Source of the DNA: Gulbenkiania mobilis
GTDB taxonomy: Bacteria; Pseudomonadota; Gammaproteobacteria; Burkholderiales; Chromobacteriaceae
Reading direction: 5' to 3'
NCBI GenBank assembly: GCA_004346645.1
Contig: SMDA01000001.1
Coordinates: forward strand, 186,001-250,000
DNA: 64,000 bases
Part shown: positions 54,429 to 64,000 of the stretch, piece by piece
Position numbering within the stretch: position 1 is the first letter of the stretch
Layout: each line of letters starts with the position of its first letter
Notes under the pieces: generated by a model
The model's input: only the letters and a program-made list of their open reading frames with translations
Databases searched by the model: none
Told to the model about the DNA's origin: nothing
Program-made: the position numbers and the translations under genes

Positions 54429-56213
54429 ATGACTGTTCCGGTCCGCTACGCCATCCGCCCGCTGTCCTGGCAGGCGCATCTCTTCGAAGTGAAACTGACT
54501 GTCCGTCAGCCTGCGAAGAAGGGACAGCTCTTCCGGCTACCTGCCTGGATCCCCGGCAGTTACATGATCCGGGATTTTGCCCGACACATCGTCACTGTAC
54601 GGGCCGAGAGCGGGCAGCGGCCGGTGGCCCTGACGAAGCTGGACAAGCACACCTGGCAGGCAGAACCGGTGAAGGGACCGCTGACGCTGACTTGCGAGGT
54701 ATACGCCTACGATCTTTCGGTCCGTGGCGCCTATCTTGATGGCGAGCGTGGTTTTTTCAATGGCACGAGCGTGTTTTTTATAGTGGATGGTTATGAATGC
54801 GATCCGTGCGAGGTCGAAATTCTTCCCTCGCCGGACACCGCCCTCGACAAGTGGCAGGTAGCCACCACGTTGACCCCGGTGGATGTACGCAAGAAAACCG
54901 GGTTCGGAGTGTACCGGGCCGAGAGCTACGACGAGCTGGTGGATCACCCGGTAGAGATGGGCCGCTTCGAGCGGGTAACCTTCAAGGCCTGTGGCGTACC
55001 GCACGAATTCGTGGTGTCCGGGCGCTTCCGGGCCGACCTCAAGCGCCTGGTGCGCGACGCCAAGAAGATCTGCGAGTGGCAGATCAAGCTCTTCGGCCAA
55101 CCTGCACCCTTCGAGCGCTACCTGTTCATGCTGTTCGTGGGCAACGGGGTCTACGGCGGACTGGAGCATCGCTCTTCCACGGCGCTGATGGCGGGCCGTG
55201 ATGATCTGCCTGCCGAGGGCGCCGAAGGCATCTCCGACGGTTACCTGCAACTGCTCGGCCTGATCAGCCACGAATATTTCCACAGCTGGAACGTGAAGCG
55301 GATGAAACCCGCCGCTTTCGTGCCCTACGACCTGAGCCGAGAGGGTCATACCCGACTGCTGTGGGCGTTTGAAGGTGTGACCTCCTATTACGACGACCTG
55401 ACGCTGGTGCGTTGCGGGCTGATCGACAAGAAGCGCTACCTCGGTCTTCTGGCGCAGAATATTACCGGTGTGGTACGCGGCAGCGGCCGCCTGAAGCAGA
55501 ACCTGGAGGACGCCAGTTTCGATGCCTGGACCAAGTATTACCGTCAGGACGAGAACAGCCCCAACAGCCAGGTGAGCTATTACACCAAGGGGGCACTGGT
55601 GGCCTTGGCGCTGGACCTGACCCTGCGCCGCGACACCGGCGGCCAGCGGTCGCTGGACGACGTGATGCGTGCCCTGTGGCAGAAGTGGCTGCAGGATGGC
55701 CGGGGCCTCGCGGAGGACGAGTGGGAACGCATCGCGTCGGAAGTGAGCGGTCTTGAGCTTGGATCCTTCTTTGACCGGGCTCTGCGCAGCACTGAAGACC
55801 TCGATCTACCGGGCCTGCTGGCGACGCAAGGGGTGCAGATGTGGCTGGCGCCCGCCCAGAATGGCGGCGACCGTGGCAGCGTGGTGGCCGAGCGCAACGA
55901 CCTGCCGCCGCGGCTGTCGCTAGGTATCCGGGCCGTGCCCGACAGCGCGGGGGTGAAGCTCACCCATGTCCTGGATGGCGGGGCCGCGCAAAAGGCGGGG
56001 CTGTCGGGCGGTGACGTGCTGATGGCGCTGGATGGTCTGCGCGCCGGGGACCTCGACCGCCAGCTGGCGCGCTACCGGCCCGGCGATGTGGTGCGCGTGC
56101 ACGCCTTCCGTCGTGACGAACTCATCGAAACCGAACTGACCTTGCAGAGCGCGGCAGCCGACACCTGCCGCCTGCTGCCCGAAGCGGATGGGGCTCGCTG
56201 GCTGGATGCCTGA
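54429..56213 (+). CDS. M61 family (glycyl aminopeptidase-like) peptidase with PDZ domain
   Basis: 594 residues: an N-terminal beta domain, the zinc peptidase core with [14 protein letters not shown] near residue 281 (HExxH), a distal Glu in [13 protein letters not shown], and a C-terminal PDZ domain (about 495-575, [16 protein letters not shown]). There is no signal peptide, so it is likely cytoplasmic. M61 enzymes remove N-terminal residues, often glycine or alanine. It precedes pepN by 34 bases, forming a peptidase pair. Perfect uptake-like word at 55092-55103. Confidence 0.9.
   Translation: MTVPVRYAIRPLSWQAHLFEVKLTVRQPAKKGQLFRLPAWIPGSYMIRDFARHIVTVRAESGQRPVALTKLDKHTWQAEPVKGPLTLTCEVYAYDLSVRGAYLDGERGFFNGTSVFFIVDGYECDPCEVEILPSPDTALDKWQVATTLTPVDVRKKTGFGVYRAESYDELVDHPVEMGRFERVTFKACGVPHEFVVSGRFRADLKRLVRDAKKICEWQIKLFGQPAPFERYLFMLFVGNGVYGGLEHRSSTALMAGRDDLPAEGAEGISDGYLQLLGLISHEYFHSWNVKRMKPAAFVPYDLSREGHTRLLWAFEGVTSYYDDLTLVRCGLIDKKRYLGLLAQNITGVVRGSGRLKQNLEDASFDAWTKYYRQDENSPNSQVSYYTKGALVALALDLTLRRDTGGQRSLDDVMRALWQKWLQDGRGLAEDEWERIASEVSGLELGSFFDRALRSTEDLDLPGLLATQGVQMWLAPAQNGGDRGSVVAERNDLPPRLSLGIRAVPDSAGVKLTHVLDGGAAQKAGLSGGDVLMALDGLRAGDLDRQLARYRPGDVVRVHAFRRDELIETELTLQSAAADTCRLLPEADGARWLDA
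55092..55103 (-). repeat. Uptake-like 12-mer, perfect copy
   Basis: TTCGGCCAACCT on the plus strand, read as Phe-Gly-Gln-Pro in the M61 peptidase gene: a frame different from the Leu-Ala-Glu cases. Confidence 0.75.
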
Positions 56214-56247
56214 GCCCGTCCCTCCCTCCATGAACAAGGTGAACGCA

Positions 56248-58872
56248 ATGTCTGCACAACCCGAAGTGAAGTACCGCAAGGATTACAACGCCCCCGCCTT
56301 CCTGATCGACCGTGTCGACCTGACTTTCGACGTCGAGGAGACGCGCACGCGTGTGCAGTCTCGTCTGGTGATGCACCGAAACCCGGCCGCGGCGCCGGTG
56401 GCCGATCTGCGGCTGGATGGTTCGGCCGTGCTGCTGTCTGTAGTGTTGGACGGGGAGAGGTTGGCCGAAGACCGGTTGCGGCCGGAGGCCGAGGCGCTGA
56501 CCGTGCTGGGCGTGCCCGACAGCTTCATCCTGGAAATCGAAACCGAGGTGGACCCGGCGGCCAATGCCTCGCTGATGGGGCTTTACGCTTCAGGCGGCAA
56601 CCTCTTCACCCAGTGCGAGCCCGAGGGCTTCCGCAAGATCACCTATTACCTTGACCGGCCGGATGTGATGGCCAAGTTCACCACCACCATCGTGGCCGAC
56701 CGTCAGAAATACCCGGTGCTGCTCTCCAACGGCAACAAGGTGGGCGAGGGCATGGTCGACAAGAAGCGGCACTGGGTGAAATGGGTGGATCCGTACAAGA
56801 AGCCTTCCTATCTGTTCGCGCTGGTGGCGGGGCGGCTGGTGGCCCTGAAGGACCGCTTCGTCACGCAGTCCGGGCGCGAGGTGGCGCTGGAAATCTGGAC
56901 TGAACCGGCCGATCAGGACAAGGTGCAACACGCCATGGAGGCGGTGAAGCACGCTATGAAATGGGATGAGGAGCGCTTCGGCCTGGAGTACGACCTCGAC
57001 ATTTACATGATCGTGGCAGTCGGCGACTTCAACATGGGGGCCATGGAGAACAAGGGCCTCAACATCTTCAACACCAAGTACGTGCTCGCACGTCAGGACA
57101 CCGCGACCGATGCGGACTTCGAGGGTGTTGAAAGCGTCATTGCCCACGAGTACTTCCACAACTGGACCGGCAACCGCGTCACCTGCCGCGACTGGTTCCA
57201 GCTCAGCCTGAAGGAAGGCCTGACGGTATTCCGCGACCAGGAGTTCTCGGCCGACATGACGAGCCGTGCCGTCAAGCGCATCGAGGACGTCAAGCACCTG
57301 CGCGCCCTGCAGTTTCCGGAGGATGCGGGCCCCACTGCCCACCCCATCCGCCCCGACTCCTACATCGAGATGAACAACTTCTACACCATGACGGTGTATG
57401 AGAAGGGCGCCGAAGTGGTGCGGATGTACCAGACGCTCCTGGGCGTAGAGGGATTCCGCAAGGGTATGGACCTGTACTTCCGTCGTCATGATGGCCAAGC
57501 GGTGACCTGCGATGACTTCCGGGCGGCCATGGCCGATGCCAACGGCGTCAACCTGGACCAGTTCGCCCTATGGTACAGCCAGGCCGGCACGCCGGTTCTG
57601 GACGTGACGGGTCGCTACAGCACGGTGGACCGCACCTACACCCTCACCGTGAAGCAGAGTTGCCCCCCCACCCCGGGCCAGTCCGAGAAGCAGCCGTTCC
57701 ACATTCCGCTGGCGTTGGGATTGGTGGGGGAGGATGGACGCGATCTGCCGCTGCGCCTGGCTGGCGAGGCCGCTGCTCTGGGGACTACACGCGTGCTGGA
57801 CATCAAGCAGGCGGAGGAAAGCTTCGTTTTCGTGGACGTACCCTCCGAGCCGGTGCCGTCGCTGCTGCGTGGCTTCTCCGCGCCGGTGAAGCTGAACTTT
57901 GCCTGCCGTGACGACGAGCTGGCCTTTCTGATGGCGCATGACAGCGACAGCTTCAACCGCTGGGAAGCCGGGCAAATGCTGGCCGAGCGAGTACTGCGCG
58001 GCCTGATCGACGCCGCCCGGGCCGGACAGGTGCTCAAGCTGCCGCAGACCTTCGTCGAGGCCTTCCGGGCGGTCCTGAAGGACCACGCGGCCGATCCGGC
58101 CTTCAAGGCGCTGATGCTAACCCTGCCGGGTGAAGGCGAGATTCTGGAGATGGTGGATGTGGCCGATCCGGGCGTCATCCACACCGTGCGTGAAGCCATC
58201 CTCAACGAGCTGGCGCGTGCGTTGCGCGGCGAGTGGCGCGAAGCCTACGACCTCAACCAGACGCGCGAATACCGGCCGCAGGACGCAGGCAAGCGCGCGC
58301 TGAAGAACCTGGCGCTGGCCATGCTGTGCCGTCTGGATGACATCGCACCGGCCGAAGCGGCCCGCAAGCAGTGCATGACGGCGGATAACATGACCGACCA
58401 GATGGGAGCCATGGTGGCGCTGCGCGACCGTGACGGCGCCGAGCGGCAGGCGTGCTATGCCGCCTTTGCCGAGCGCTGGAAGGACGAGGCGCTGGTGATG
58501 GACAAGTACTTCGCACTGGTTGCCTCCAGCCAGCTGCCGGGCACGCTGGATGCGGTGGAGGCCGCACTGACCCATCCGTCGTTCTCGCTGCGCAACCCCA
58601 ACAAGGCGCGCAGCCTGATCGGCACCTTCGGCAACAACATGCTGCACTTCCACGCTGCCGACGGCTCCGGTTACCGCTTCCTCGAGGCGCAGGTGCTCGC
58701 CATCGATGCCTTCAACCCGCAGGTGGCCAGCCGCATCGTGCGCGCCTTCAACCGCTGGAAGAAGCTGGAGCCGGGCCGCCAGGCACTGATGAAGGCTTCG
58801 CTGGAGCGGCTGCTGGCCGCCCCCCTGTCGCGGGACGTCTACGAGATCGTCTCCAAGAACTTGGAAGCCTGA
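56248..58872 (+). CDS. pepN: Aminopeptidase N (M1 family)
   Basis: PepN is the main cytosolic zinc aminopeptidase. The 874 residues include the substrate-anchoring [12 protein letters not shown], the zinc site [29 protein letters not shown] (HExxH-N18-E) and the large C-terminal helical domain. Length equals that of E. coli PepN. I start at ATG 56248, preceded by AAGGTGA; other in-frame ATGs upstream lack this. Perfect uptake-like word at 56458-56469. Confidence 0.96.
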   Translation: MSAQPEVKYRKDYNAPAFLIDRVDLTFDVEETRTRVQSRLVMHRNPAAAPVADLRLDGSAVLLSVVLDGERLAEDRLRPEAEALTVLGVPDSFILEIETEVDPAANASLMGLYASGGNLFTQCEPEGFRKITYYLDRPDVMAKFTTTIVADRQKYPVLLSNGNKVGEGMVDKKRHWVKWVDPYKKPSYLFALVAGRLVALKDRFVTQSGREVALEIWTEPADQDKVQHAMEAVKHAMKWDEERFGLEYDLDIYMIVAVGDFNMGAMENKGLNIFNTKYVLARQDTATDADFEGVESVIAHEYFHNWTGNRVTCRDWFQLSLKEGLTVFRDQEFSADMTSRAVKRIEDVKHLRALQFPEDAGPTAHPIRPDSYIEMNNFYTMTVYEKGAEVVRMYQTLLGVEGFRKGMDLYFRRHDGQAVTCDDFRAAMADANGVNLDQFALWYSQAGTPVLDVTGRYSTVDRTYTLTVKQSCPPTPGQSEKQPFHIPLALGLVGEDGRDLPLRLAGEAAALGTTRVLDIKQAEESFVFVDVPSEPVPSLLRGFSAPVKLNFACRDDELAFLMAHDSDSFNRWEAGQMLAERVLRGLIDAARAGQVLKLPQTFVEAFRAVLKDHAADPAFKALMLTLPGEGEILEMVDVADPGVIHTVREAILNELARALRGEWREAYDLNQTREYRPQDAGKRALKNLALAMLCRLDDIAPAEAARKQCMTADNMTDQMGAMVALRDRDGAERQACYAAFAERWKDEALVMDKYFALVASSQLPGTLDAVEAALTHPSFSLRNPNKARSLIGTFGNNMLHFHAADGSGYRFLEAQVLAIDAFNPQVASRIVRAFNRWKKLEPGRQALMKASLERLLAAPLSRDVYEIVSKNLEA
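56458..56469 (+). repeat. Uptake-like 12-mer, perfect copy
   Basis: Encodes Arg-Leu-Ala-Glu in pepN. Confidence 0.75.
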
Positions 58873-58886
58873 TCCAAATGGTGCGA

Positions 58887-58911
58887 CGGGCCGGGTGACC
58901 GGCCCGTTTTT
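58887..58911 (+). terminator. Terminator of pepN
   Basis: CGGGCCGG, loop GTGA, CCGGCCCG followed by T5. Confidence 0.9.
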
Positions 58912-58935
58912 GTTTGTCCTTTTCCCTGTCCCGTC

Positions 58936-59829
58936 ATGCCTGCTTCCTCGCGTCTGGCCAGCTTGGCCGTGCTGTTTCTGCTGTGGTTCTTCTGGGGGAC
59001 GAACTGGGTCGTCACCAAGATCGGGTTGGCCGAAGCGTCTGCCTTCCAGTTGGCGCTGGGGCGCACCCTGCTGGCGCTGATCACGCTGGCGGCGATAATG
59101 GTGGCCAGTGGCCGCTCCCTGCGGCCGACGCCGTTGTGGCCCACCTTCTGGCTGGGGCTGACGCAGACCGCTGGCTTCGTGCTGCTGACCAACCTTGCGC
59201 TGGTGGCCGGCGGTGCGGGCAAGGTGTCGGTGCTGTGTTACACAATGCCGTTCTGGACGCTGCTTTTGGCCAGACTCTGGCTGCACGAACGCCTGGCGTG
59301 GCCGCAATGGCTGGGCGTGCTGCTGGCGTTTGCCGGGCTGATGCTGATGCTGATCCTGGAGCCCTGGGCGCTGGGCAGCAGCTGGCTGTCCGATCTGCTG
59401 GCCATCGCCGGCGGACTGGTTTGGGCCTTGTCGGTCATCGTGGCCAAGAAACTGCGTCTGGCCCACCGCGTGGATACGCTCGGTCTCACCTTCTGGCAGA
59501 TGATGTGGGGCACGGTGCCCTTGGTGCTGCTGGCGCCGTTCTTTCCTGGTCAGCCACTGACATTATCCTGGACGCTGGTGGGCGTATTGCTTTTCTCGGG
59601 TGTGCTGGCCGGGGGGCTGGGCTGGTGGATGTGGATGACGCTGCTGGCCCGGTTGTCTGCCGGTATGGCCGGGCTCAACATCCTGGCGATTCCGGCCGTA
59701 GCGGTACTGATGGCCTGGCTATGGTTGGGCGAGCACCCTTCCTCCTCCGAAGCGGCGGGCATGGGGTTGATCGCGCTGGCACTGCTGCTTTTGTCGCTCT
59801 ACACGGTATGGCGCGACCGCAGTTGCTAG
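58936..59829 (+). CDS. EamA/DMT-family transporter
   Basis: 297 residues with ten predicted helices in two EamA repeats (WGTNWVVTKIGL in helix 1; FSGVLAGGLGWWMWMTLLARLSAGMAGLNILAIPAVAVLMAWLWLGE in the second repeat). The family exports amino acids or metabolites; the substrate is not readable. It starts 25 bases after the pepN terminator. An 11-base uptake-like word is at 59024-59034. Confidence 0.85.
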   Translation: MPASSRLASLAVLFLLWFFWGTNWVVTKIGLAEASAFQLALGRTLLALITLAAIMVASGRSLRPTPLWPTFWLGLTQTAGFVLLTNLALVAGGAGKVSVLCYTMPFWTLLLARLWLHERLAWPQWLGVLLAFAGLMLMLILEPWALGSSWLSDLLAIAGGLVWALSVIVAKKLRLAHRVDTLGLTFWQMMWGTVPLVLLAPFFPGQPLTLSWTLVGVLLFSGVLAGGLGWWMWMTLLARLSAGMAGLNILAIPAVAVLMAWLWLGEHPSSSEAAGMGLIALALLLLSLYTVWRDRSC

Positions 59830-59861
59830 TGGGGTCTGTGGAACTGGCGTGATCGGTCCCG

Positions 59862-59873
59862 AGGTTGGCCGAA
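59862..59873 (+). repeat. Uptake-like 12-mer, perfect copy
   Basis: Intergenic copy between the EamA gene and the cysteine hydrolase gene. Confidence 0.75.
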
Positions 59874-59943
59874 GCCTGCCTCGCGCCGTACAGTGGTGTC
59901 CTGCAGAATCAAGGCTCGATCGACAATACCCCAGGAGCCCGCC

Positions 59944-60507
59944 ATGGCGCATTCTGCCCTCATCGTGATCGATGTCCAGGCCTCTTTCCTTCATCGCCCC
60001 TATTGGGACGAAACCGACGTGCCGGCCTTCCGTCAGGCCTTGCTGGCCCTGATCGACGGCTGCCGTCAGCATGGCGTGCCGGTTGTGCACGTCTTTCATG
60101 AGGAAGGCGAGGGGCCATTCTCTGCCGCCAGCGGACTGGTGAGGCCGCTGGACTGGCTGCCCACCAACGCCGAGGCCCGCTTTACCAAGCATGTCCACAA
60201 TGCCTTCACCGATACCGGACTCGGTCCGTGGCTGACCGAGCGCGGTATCGACCACCTGATTATCTGCGGCATCCGCACCGAACAGTGCTGCGAGACTACC
60301 GCCCGGGTCGCCTCCGACTTGGGCTACCAGGTGGATTTCGTCACCGAAGCCACGCTGACGTTCGCAATGACCCACCCGCGTACCGGCAGACGGCACACGG
60401 CCGAGGCGCTGCGCGAACATACCGAACTGGTGCTGGAAGGCCGCTTCGCACGGATCGCCACGGTACCGGAAGTGCTGGCCAGTCTTAAGGAGCGCGGCGA
60501 TGCTTGA
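59944..60507 (+). CDS. Cysteine hydrolase, isochorismatase-like
   Basis: 187 residues with the catalytic triad pattern of the isochorismatase-like family: Asp in LIVIDVQASFL, Lys in ARFTKHVHNAF and Cys in ICGIRTEQCCETTARVASDLGY. Members act on nicotinamide, isochorismate, ureidoacrylate and similar compounds; the substrate is not clear here. AGGAG precedes ATG 59944. Its end overlaps the next gene by 8 bases. Confidence 0.85.
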   Translation: MAHSALIVIDVQASFLHRPYWDETDVPAFRQALLALIDGCRQHGVPVVHVFHEEGEGPFSAASGLVRPLDWLPTNAEARFTKHVHNAFTDTGLGPWLTERGIDHLIICGIRTEQCCETTARVASDLGYQVDFVTEATLTFAMTHPRTGRRHTAEALREHTELVLEGRFARIATVPEVLASLKERGDA

Positions 60508-60757
60508 AATGCGACCTGGTTGCGAGTGCTGCGACACCGACCTGCCGGCTGGAAGCGTAGACGCCTTCATCTGCAGTTTCGAATGCACCTTCTGCCGGGC
60601 GTGTGCCGCACAGATGCAGGGACGCTGCCCCAACTGCGGCGGTGTTTTGCTGCAGCGTCCGTCCCGGCAGGGCGCGGCGCTTGACCGCCATCCGGCCTCG
60701 ACACAGCGGGTGCATCGGCCGGAACACTGTGCTCATAACCCCGCCGGAGTGCTGTGA
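60500..60757 (+). CDS. DUF1272 Cys-rich small protein
   Basis: 85 residues. The first 55 match the DUF1272 pattern MLEMRPGCECCDTDLP...ICSFECTFCRACA...GRCPNCGG, with paired Cys that probably bind zinc. The last 30 residues are less conserved. It overlaps the hydrolase gene and precedes eamA by 58 bases. Function unknown. Confidence 0.85.
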   Translation: MLEMRPGCECCDTDLPAGSVDAFICSFECTFCRACAAQMQGRCPNCGGVLLQRPSRQGAALDRHPASTQRVHRPEHCAHNPAGVL

Positions 60758-60815
60758 CTGGTCGGCCATGGCTAGGCGCGGTAGGGTAGCGGATGCATAG
60801 CGAACAGGAGCAGGC

Positions 60816-61715
60816 ATGAACTGGCAGGACAGGCTGATCGCACTGGCGATCGTTGCGGTGTGGGGCTTCAACTTCGTCGTCATCAAGTGGGGCGTGGCGG
60901 GCGTACCGCCCTTCCTTCTCGGTGGGCTGCGCTTCGTGGCGGCGGCCGGGCTGGGCCTCGTTTTCGTGCGCCGCCCCGTGATTCCCTGGCGGTGGCTGGC
61001 ACTGTACGGGCTGACCGTGGGCTTTGGCCAGTTCGCCTGCCTGTTCACCGCCATCAAGGTGGGCATGCCCGCCGGGCTGGCGTCGATCGTCCTGCAGTCG
61101 CAGGCTTTCTTCACCCTGCTGATCGCCTTTGCCTGGCAGCGCGAGCGCTTTACCCGCTACCAGCTGGCCGGGCTGCTCATCGGTGGACTGGGGCTATGGT
61201 GCATCGGTGGCATCGGCGTGGGTGAACTGCCCTGGCTGGGGTTTGTGCTGACCCTGGCGGCTGCGGTGTCGTGGGCGCTCTCCAACGTGGTGGTACGGGG
61301 CATCGTCCGTGCCGGTCACCAGCCGGACATGATGGGTCTGGTGGTCTGGTCCAGCCTCTTCCCCATCGTGCCCTTTCTGGCGGTGTCGGCCTGGCTGGAG
61401 GCGGACGCCATCCATTGGGCAGAGATCGTCACCCTGCGCAGCTTGTTCGCCATCCTCTACCTCGCCCTGATCGCCACCCTTTTCGGCTACGGACAGTGGA
61501 GCCGTCTGCTGGCGCGGCATGCGGCCAATGTGGTGGCGCCGTATTCGCTGCTGGTGCCGTTCTTTGGTGTGCTGTCGGCGGCGCTGTTTCTCGGCGAGCG
61601 TCTCACCTTCTGGCAGTGGACCGGAGGGGCCGTCCTGCTTGCAGGCTTGGCAGTGAACGTGTTCGGTCCGCGTCTTTTTAGCCTGTCCAGTCGGGCCAGA
61701 ACCGTTTCTTCCTGA
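60816..61715 (+). CDS. eamA: O-acetylserine/cysteine exporter EamA-like
   Basis: 299 residues with ten helices. It aligns by eye with E. coli EamA (YdeD) over most of its length: VWGFNFVVIKWGV, FTAIKVGMPAGLASIVLQSQAFFTLL, LGFVLTLAAAVSWALSNVV, VVWSSLFPIVPF, VAPYSLLVPFFGVLSAALFLGERLT and a closing NVFG. EamA exports O-acetylserine and cysteine-pathway metabolites. Confidence 0.85.
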   Translation: MNWQDRLIALAIVAVWGFNFVVIKWGVAGVPPFLLGGLRFVAAAGLGLVFVRRPVIPWRWLALYGLTVGFGQFACLFTAIKVGMPAGLASIVLQSQAFFTLLIAFAWQRERFTRYQLAGLLIGGLGLWCIGGIGVGELPWLGFVLTLAAAVSWALSNVVVRGIVRAGHQPDMMGLVVWSSLFPIVPFLAVSAWLEADAIHWAEIVTLRSLFAILYLALIATLFGYGQWSRLLARHAANVVAPYSLLVPFFGVLSAALFLGERLTFWQWTGGAVLLAGLAVNVFGPRLFSLSSRARTVSS

Positions 61716-61728
61716 AAGGCGTCGGTCG

Positions 61729-61926
61729 ATGAAACTCTACCGTTTGCTGACCGGGCCGGACGACAGCAGTTTCTGTCACCGGGTTACCGAAGCCCTCAAC
61801 CGCGGATGGCAACTGCATGGCGCACCCACGCTCACCTTCGACGGAGAACGGGTGATCGCCGGCCAGGCGATCGTAAAGGAAGTGGAGGGCGACTATACCC
61901 CCGAGCTGCAACTGGGGGTGCTGTAG
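61729..61926 (+). CDS. DUF1737 small protein
   Basis: 65 residues beginning MKLYRLLTGPDDSSFCHRVTEALNRGWQLHG, with VIAGQAIVKEV near the end, the DUF1737 pattern. Function unknown. It lies 13 bases after eamA and 5 bases before the AraC-type gene, so it is probably in an operon. Confidence 0.85.
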   Translation: MKLYRLLTGPDDSSFCHRVTEALNRGWQLHGAPTLTFDGERVIAGQAIVKEVEGDYTPELQLGVL

Positions 61927-61931
61927 CCACC

Positions 61932-62864
61932 ATGGACGTCTGGTTCCTCCTAACGCCGGGATACCTGGCCCTGGATCTGGCCGGCCCGGCCGAGGCACTG
62001 CGGATCGCGGCCGAGGAGGGCGTGCCCTTCCGCCTGCACATGGCAGGCCCGAAGGCAGCGTGTCCCAACTCCCTCGGGCTCGTCTCACAACTGGACCCTT
62101 TGCCGCTGGCCCTGCCATCCGATGCCTGGGTGGTACTGTGCGGCAACCGCGACGAGGTTACCGACTATGCCACCCCGGCGGCCGACGCACTTGTCGCTTG
62201 GCTGCGAACCCATGCCCAGCCGCCACGCCGCGTGGCTACCATCTGTTCGGGTGCCTTGCTGGCAGCCCGTGCCGGCCTGCTGGATGGACGGCAGTGCACG
62301 ACCCACCACGCCCTGACCGGCATGCTGACCCGACTGGCACCGCGTGCCCGGGTGGTGGAAAACCGCACCTATGTTCGCGATGGTCCGCTGTGGACCTCGG
62401 CGGGCATCACGGCCGGGATCGATCTGGCGCTGGCCCTGATCGAGGAAGTGGCCGGCCCGGCTGTGGTGGCGCGGGTGGCCCGTCGGATGGTGGTTTACCT
62501 GCGGCGCAGCGGGGACGACCCCCAGCTTTCGCCGTGGCTGGCCTACCGTAACCACCTGCACCCAGCCGTGCACCGGGCCCAGGACCTGATTGCCCGAGAT
62601 CCTGCGGCAGCCTGGAGCGTAGAAGCCTTGGCCGAAAGCGTGCATGTCAGCGCGCGTCACCTTACCCGGCTTTTCCGCCAGGAGACTGGCATCGGCATCG
62701 TCGAGTACCAGCAGCGGCTGCGCGTGGCACGGGCGCGGCAGCTGATCGGGCAGGGTGCCAGTGTGGAGCGTGCAGCCGAAGGCGCCGGTTTTGGTTCGGC
62801 CCGTGCCCTGCGGCGGGTATGGCAAAAGTTCGAGCCGGGCACCCCGGGCCAATTGCGTATCTGA
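61932..62864 (+). CDS. GlxA-type AraC-family regulator
   Basis: 310 residues: an N-terminal DJ-1/PfpI-like domain (about 1-185, with the nucleophile-position Cys in ATICSGALLAARAGLL) and a C-terminal AraC double helix-turn-helix (about 215-305, SVEALAESVHVSARHLTRLFRQETGIGIVEYQQRLRVARARQLI). Members such as GlxA and CdhR control amine and amino-acid catabolism. ATG 61932 is used; the frame is open upstream within the DUF1737 gene. Core uptake-like word at 62628-62636. Confidence 0.88.
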   Translation: MDVWFLLTPGYLALDLAGPAEALRIAAEEGVPFRLHMAGPKAACPNSLGLVSQLDPLPLALPSDAWVVLCGNRDEVTDYATPAADALVAWLRTHAQPPRRVATICSGALLAARAGLLDGRQCTTHHALTGMLTRLAPRARVVENRTYVRDGPLWTSAGITAGIDLALALIEEVAGPAVVARVARRMVVYLRRSGDDPQLSPWLAYRNHLHPAVHRAQDLIARDPAAAWSVEALAESVHVSARHLTRLFRQETGIGIVEYQQRLRVARARQLIGQGASVERAAEGAGFGSARALRRVWQKFEPGTPGQLRI

Positions 62865-63170
62865 GGGCCTGCGGTCCACGTGCCCAGCGGTTTTCAGGCC
62901 TGTGCCGCTTTTGTCCATACGGCGGTCCCCCTGTCCGGGGGAGCGTGCCTGTCCATTGCCGCTGCCCTTACGCCTCCGGGTGCTGGCCTTGGCAGGTGCG
63001 GACGGGTGCGCTGCCGCTGCCGCCCTCAAGGCCGTGGTGGGGGCGCATCGGCCCGGAGGGTTGAGGGAGTGGTCAGCCTGCGTTGACGCTGCGGCGGCTG
63101 GCCCGCATGATTCAAGCGGTTGTTTGAAAGGACCGCGCCGAGACGGTCCGTCATCACGAGGAGAAACCGC
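62865..63170. other. GC-rich intergenic region
   Basis: About 305 bases with no credible gene. Near the right end it holds an 18-bp palindrome (63111-63128) and an inverted repeat GGACCG/CGGTCC (63130-63149), then the AGGAG ribosome-binding site of the next gene. Confidence 0.5.
63111..63128. promoter_or_regulatory. 18-bp palindrome, second copy of the PsrA-like site
   Basis: TTCAAGC-GGTT-GTTTGAA, arms matching 6 of 7. It shares its right arm and 4-base spacing with the site at 13774-13791, 49 kb away, and lies 43 bases before a hydrolase gene. Confidence 0.5.
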
Positions 63171-64000
63171 ATGCCCCTGGCGCAAAGCGACCTGCACGTT
63201 CCTGTCGGCTCTCACACCCTTTATCTCAAGCGCCTGCATCTGGAAGGTCGTCCCGACGGTGCGGCGGTGCTGATGGTGCATGGAGTCATGGCCAATGGCC
63301 GCACCTTCTATTCTCCCTCGGGCAAGGGGCTCGCGCCCTTCCTGGCCGAAGCCGGCTACGATGTGTTCGTGGCTGATCTGCGGGGCCGCGGCCTCAGCCG
63401 CCCCAAGATCGGCCCGGGTGACCGGCACGGCCAGACCGAAACCATCGTCGAGGACCTGCCCGCCCTGCAGGCCGCCATCCGCAGGCTCAAAGATGGGCAG
63501 CCAGTGCACTGGGTTGCGCATTCCTGGGGCGGCGTGCACATGAGCAGCTGTCTGGTGCGTTTCCCGGAGCTGATCCCGCAGGTGCGCTCATTGGTGTATT
63601 TCGGCAGCAAGCGCAGCGTGCACGCGCGCAATCTCAGCAAGCTGATCGAAGTGGACTTCATGTGGAACATCGCCGCGCGGGTGCTGATCCGCGCCTTTGG
63701 TTACCTGCCGGCGCGTCGCATCGGCCTGGGCGCGGATGACGAGACCGACAAGAGCCACCTGCAGAGCCGGGAGTGGGCCAAGGTACAACCCTGGGTGGAT
63801 TCGCACGACGGCTTCGACTATGGCGCCGCCGCCCGCAGCGTGACACTACCGCCCGCGCTCTATCTGGCCGCACGCAACGATCCCTGCCGTGGCCACCCCG
63901 AAGATGTACGTCGTTTCCGGGACGAATCCGGGCCGCACCTGTCGCGCCTGCACCTTCTGGCGCGCGCCACGGGCCATCGCCACGACTACAACCATGTGTC
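63171..64000 (+). CDS. Alpha/beta hydrolase, 3' end missing
   Basis: 276 codons are visible and the frame is still open at the right edge. The fold is clear: oxyanion region VLMVHGVMANGRTFYSPSGKGLAPFLAEAGYDVFVADLRGRGLS and nucleophile elbow WVAHSWGGVHM (Ser as nucleophile). Near the edge HRHDYNHV may bring the catalytic His. AGGAG precedes ATG 63171. Esterase or lipase activity on acyl substrates is likely, and the upstream palindrome resembling fatty-acid regulator sites fits this, but the substrate is unknown. Confidence 0.8.
   Translation, partial: MPLAQSDLHVPVGSHTLYLKRLHLEGRPDGAAVLMVHGVMANGRTFYSPSGKGLAPFLAEAGYDVFVADLRGRGLSRPKIGPGDRHGQTETIVEDLPALQAAIRRLKDGQPVHWVAHSWGGVHMSSCLVRFPELIPQVRSLVYFGSKRSVHARNLSKLIEVDFMWNIAARVLIRAFGYLPARRIGLGADDETDKSHLQSREWAKVQPWVDSHDGFDYGAAARSVTLPPALYLAARNDPCRGHPEDVRRFRDESGPHLSRLHLLARATGHRHDYNHV

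Overview
The window is GC-rich DNA from a motile betaproteobacterium. The evidence is an FlhF/FlhG/FliA/MotC flagellar block, an sdhCDAB-sdhE-gltA-odhAB-lpdA-sucCD TCA supercluster laid out as in Neisseria and its relatives, a cbb3 oxidase operon behind an FNR-type promoter, and a prfB gene with the classical frameshift. I place it in the Neisseriales, outside the classical Neisseria/Kingella group (Chromobacteriaceae-like). A tryptophanase suggests an indole-positive organism. I see no insertion sequence, prophage, integrase or CRISPR array; this is ordinary chromosome.

Layout: 1-2.1 kb, YaiW-like lipoprotein (partial), folA and thyA; 2.3-9.5 kb, flagellar genes flhB-flhA-flhF-flhG-fliA-motC; 9.5-12.3 kb, a DnaQ/Cho nuclease fusion and a umuC-like polymerase; 12.4-12.7 kb, a duplicated tRNA-Arg/tRNA-Glu pair; 12.9-16 kb, a GntR regulator, a candidate small RNA, ubiG and an SAH/MTA deaminase; 16.3-19.1 kb, a large GGDEF/EAL protein; 19.3-23.1 kb, lysS, prfB (frameshifted) and mdh; 23.3-37.4 kb, a GntR regulator followed by the TCA supercluster; 37.5-43 kb, a chemoreceptor, LEA-like lipoprotein, LysR, a second candidate small RNA, OmpA-like lipoprotein, MerR and an unknown protein; 43.2-47.7 kb, a thioesterase, a pseudouridine synthase, tnaA with an upstream leader peptide, and a POT peptide transporter; 48.2-54.4 kb, ccoNOQP-ccoG-fixH-lipoprotein; 54.4-64 kb, M61 and M1 peptidases, two EamA exporters, a cysteine hydrolase, small DUF proteins, a GlxA-type AraC regulator and a partial alpha/beta hydrolase.

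The main hidden signal is a 12-base word, AGGTTGGCCGAA. I counted 14 perfect copies on the two strands, and about 32 copies of its 9-base core, in genes and between genes. Several copies sit as inverted pairs at gene ends. This is how the DNA uptake sequences (DUS) of Neisseriaceae behave, but the word is not one of the DUS dialects I know; it differs from the Simonsiella-type dialect, as I recall it, at three positions. I read it as a probable new DUS dialect.

Other points worth attention: a TnaC-like arrest peptide upstream of tnaA with the key Trp, Asp and Pro in E. coli spacing; two orphan promoter-to-terminator units that look like small RNAs, one overlapped by an 18-bp palindrome that recurs before the last gene; a degenerate FlhG P-loop; and an FNR-dependent promoter with a long leader for the cbb3 operon.
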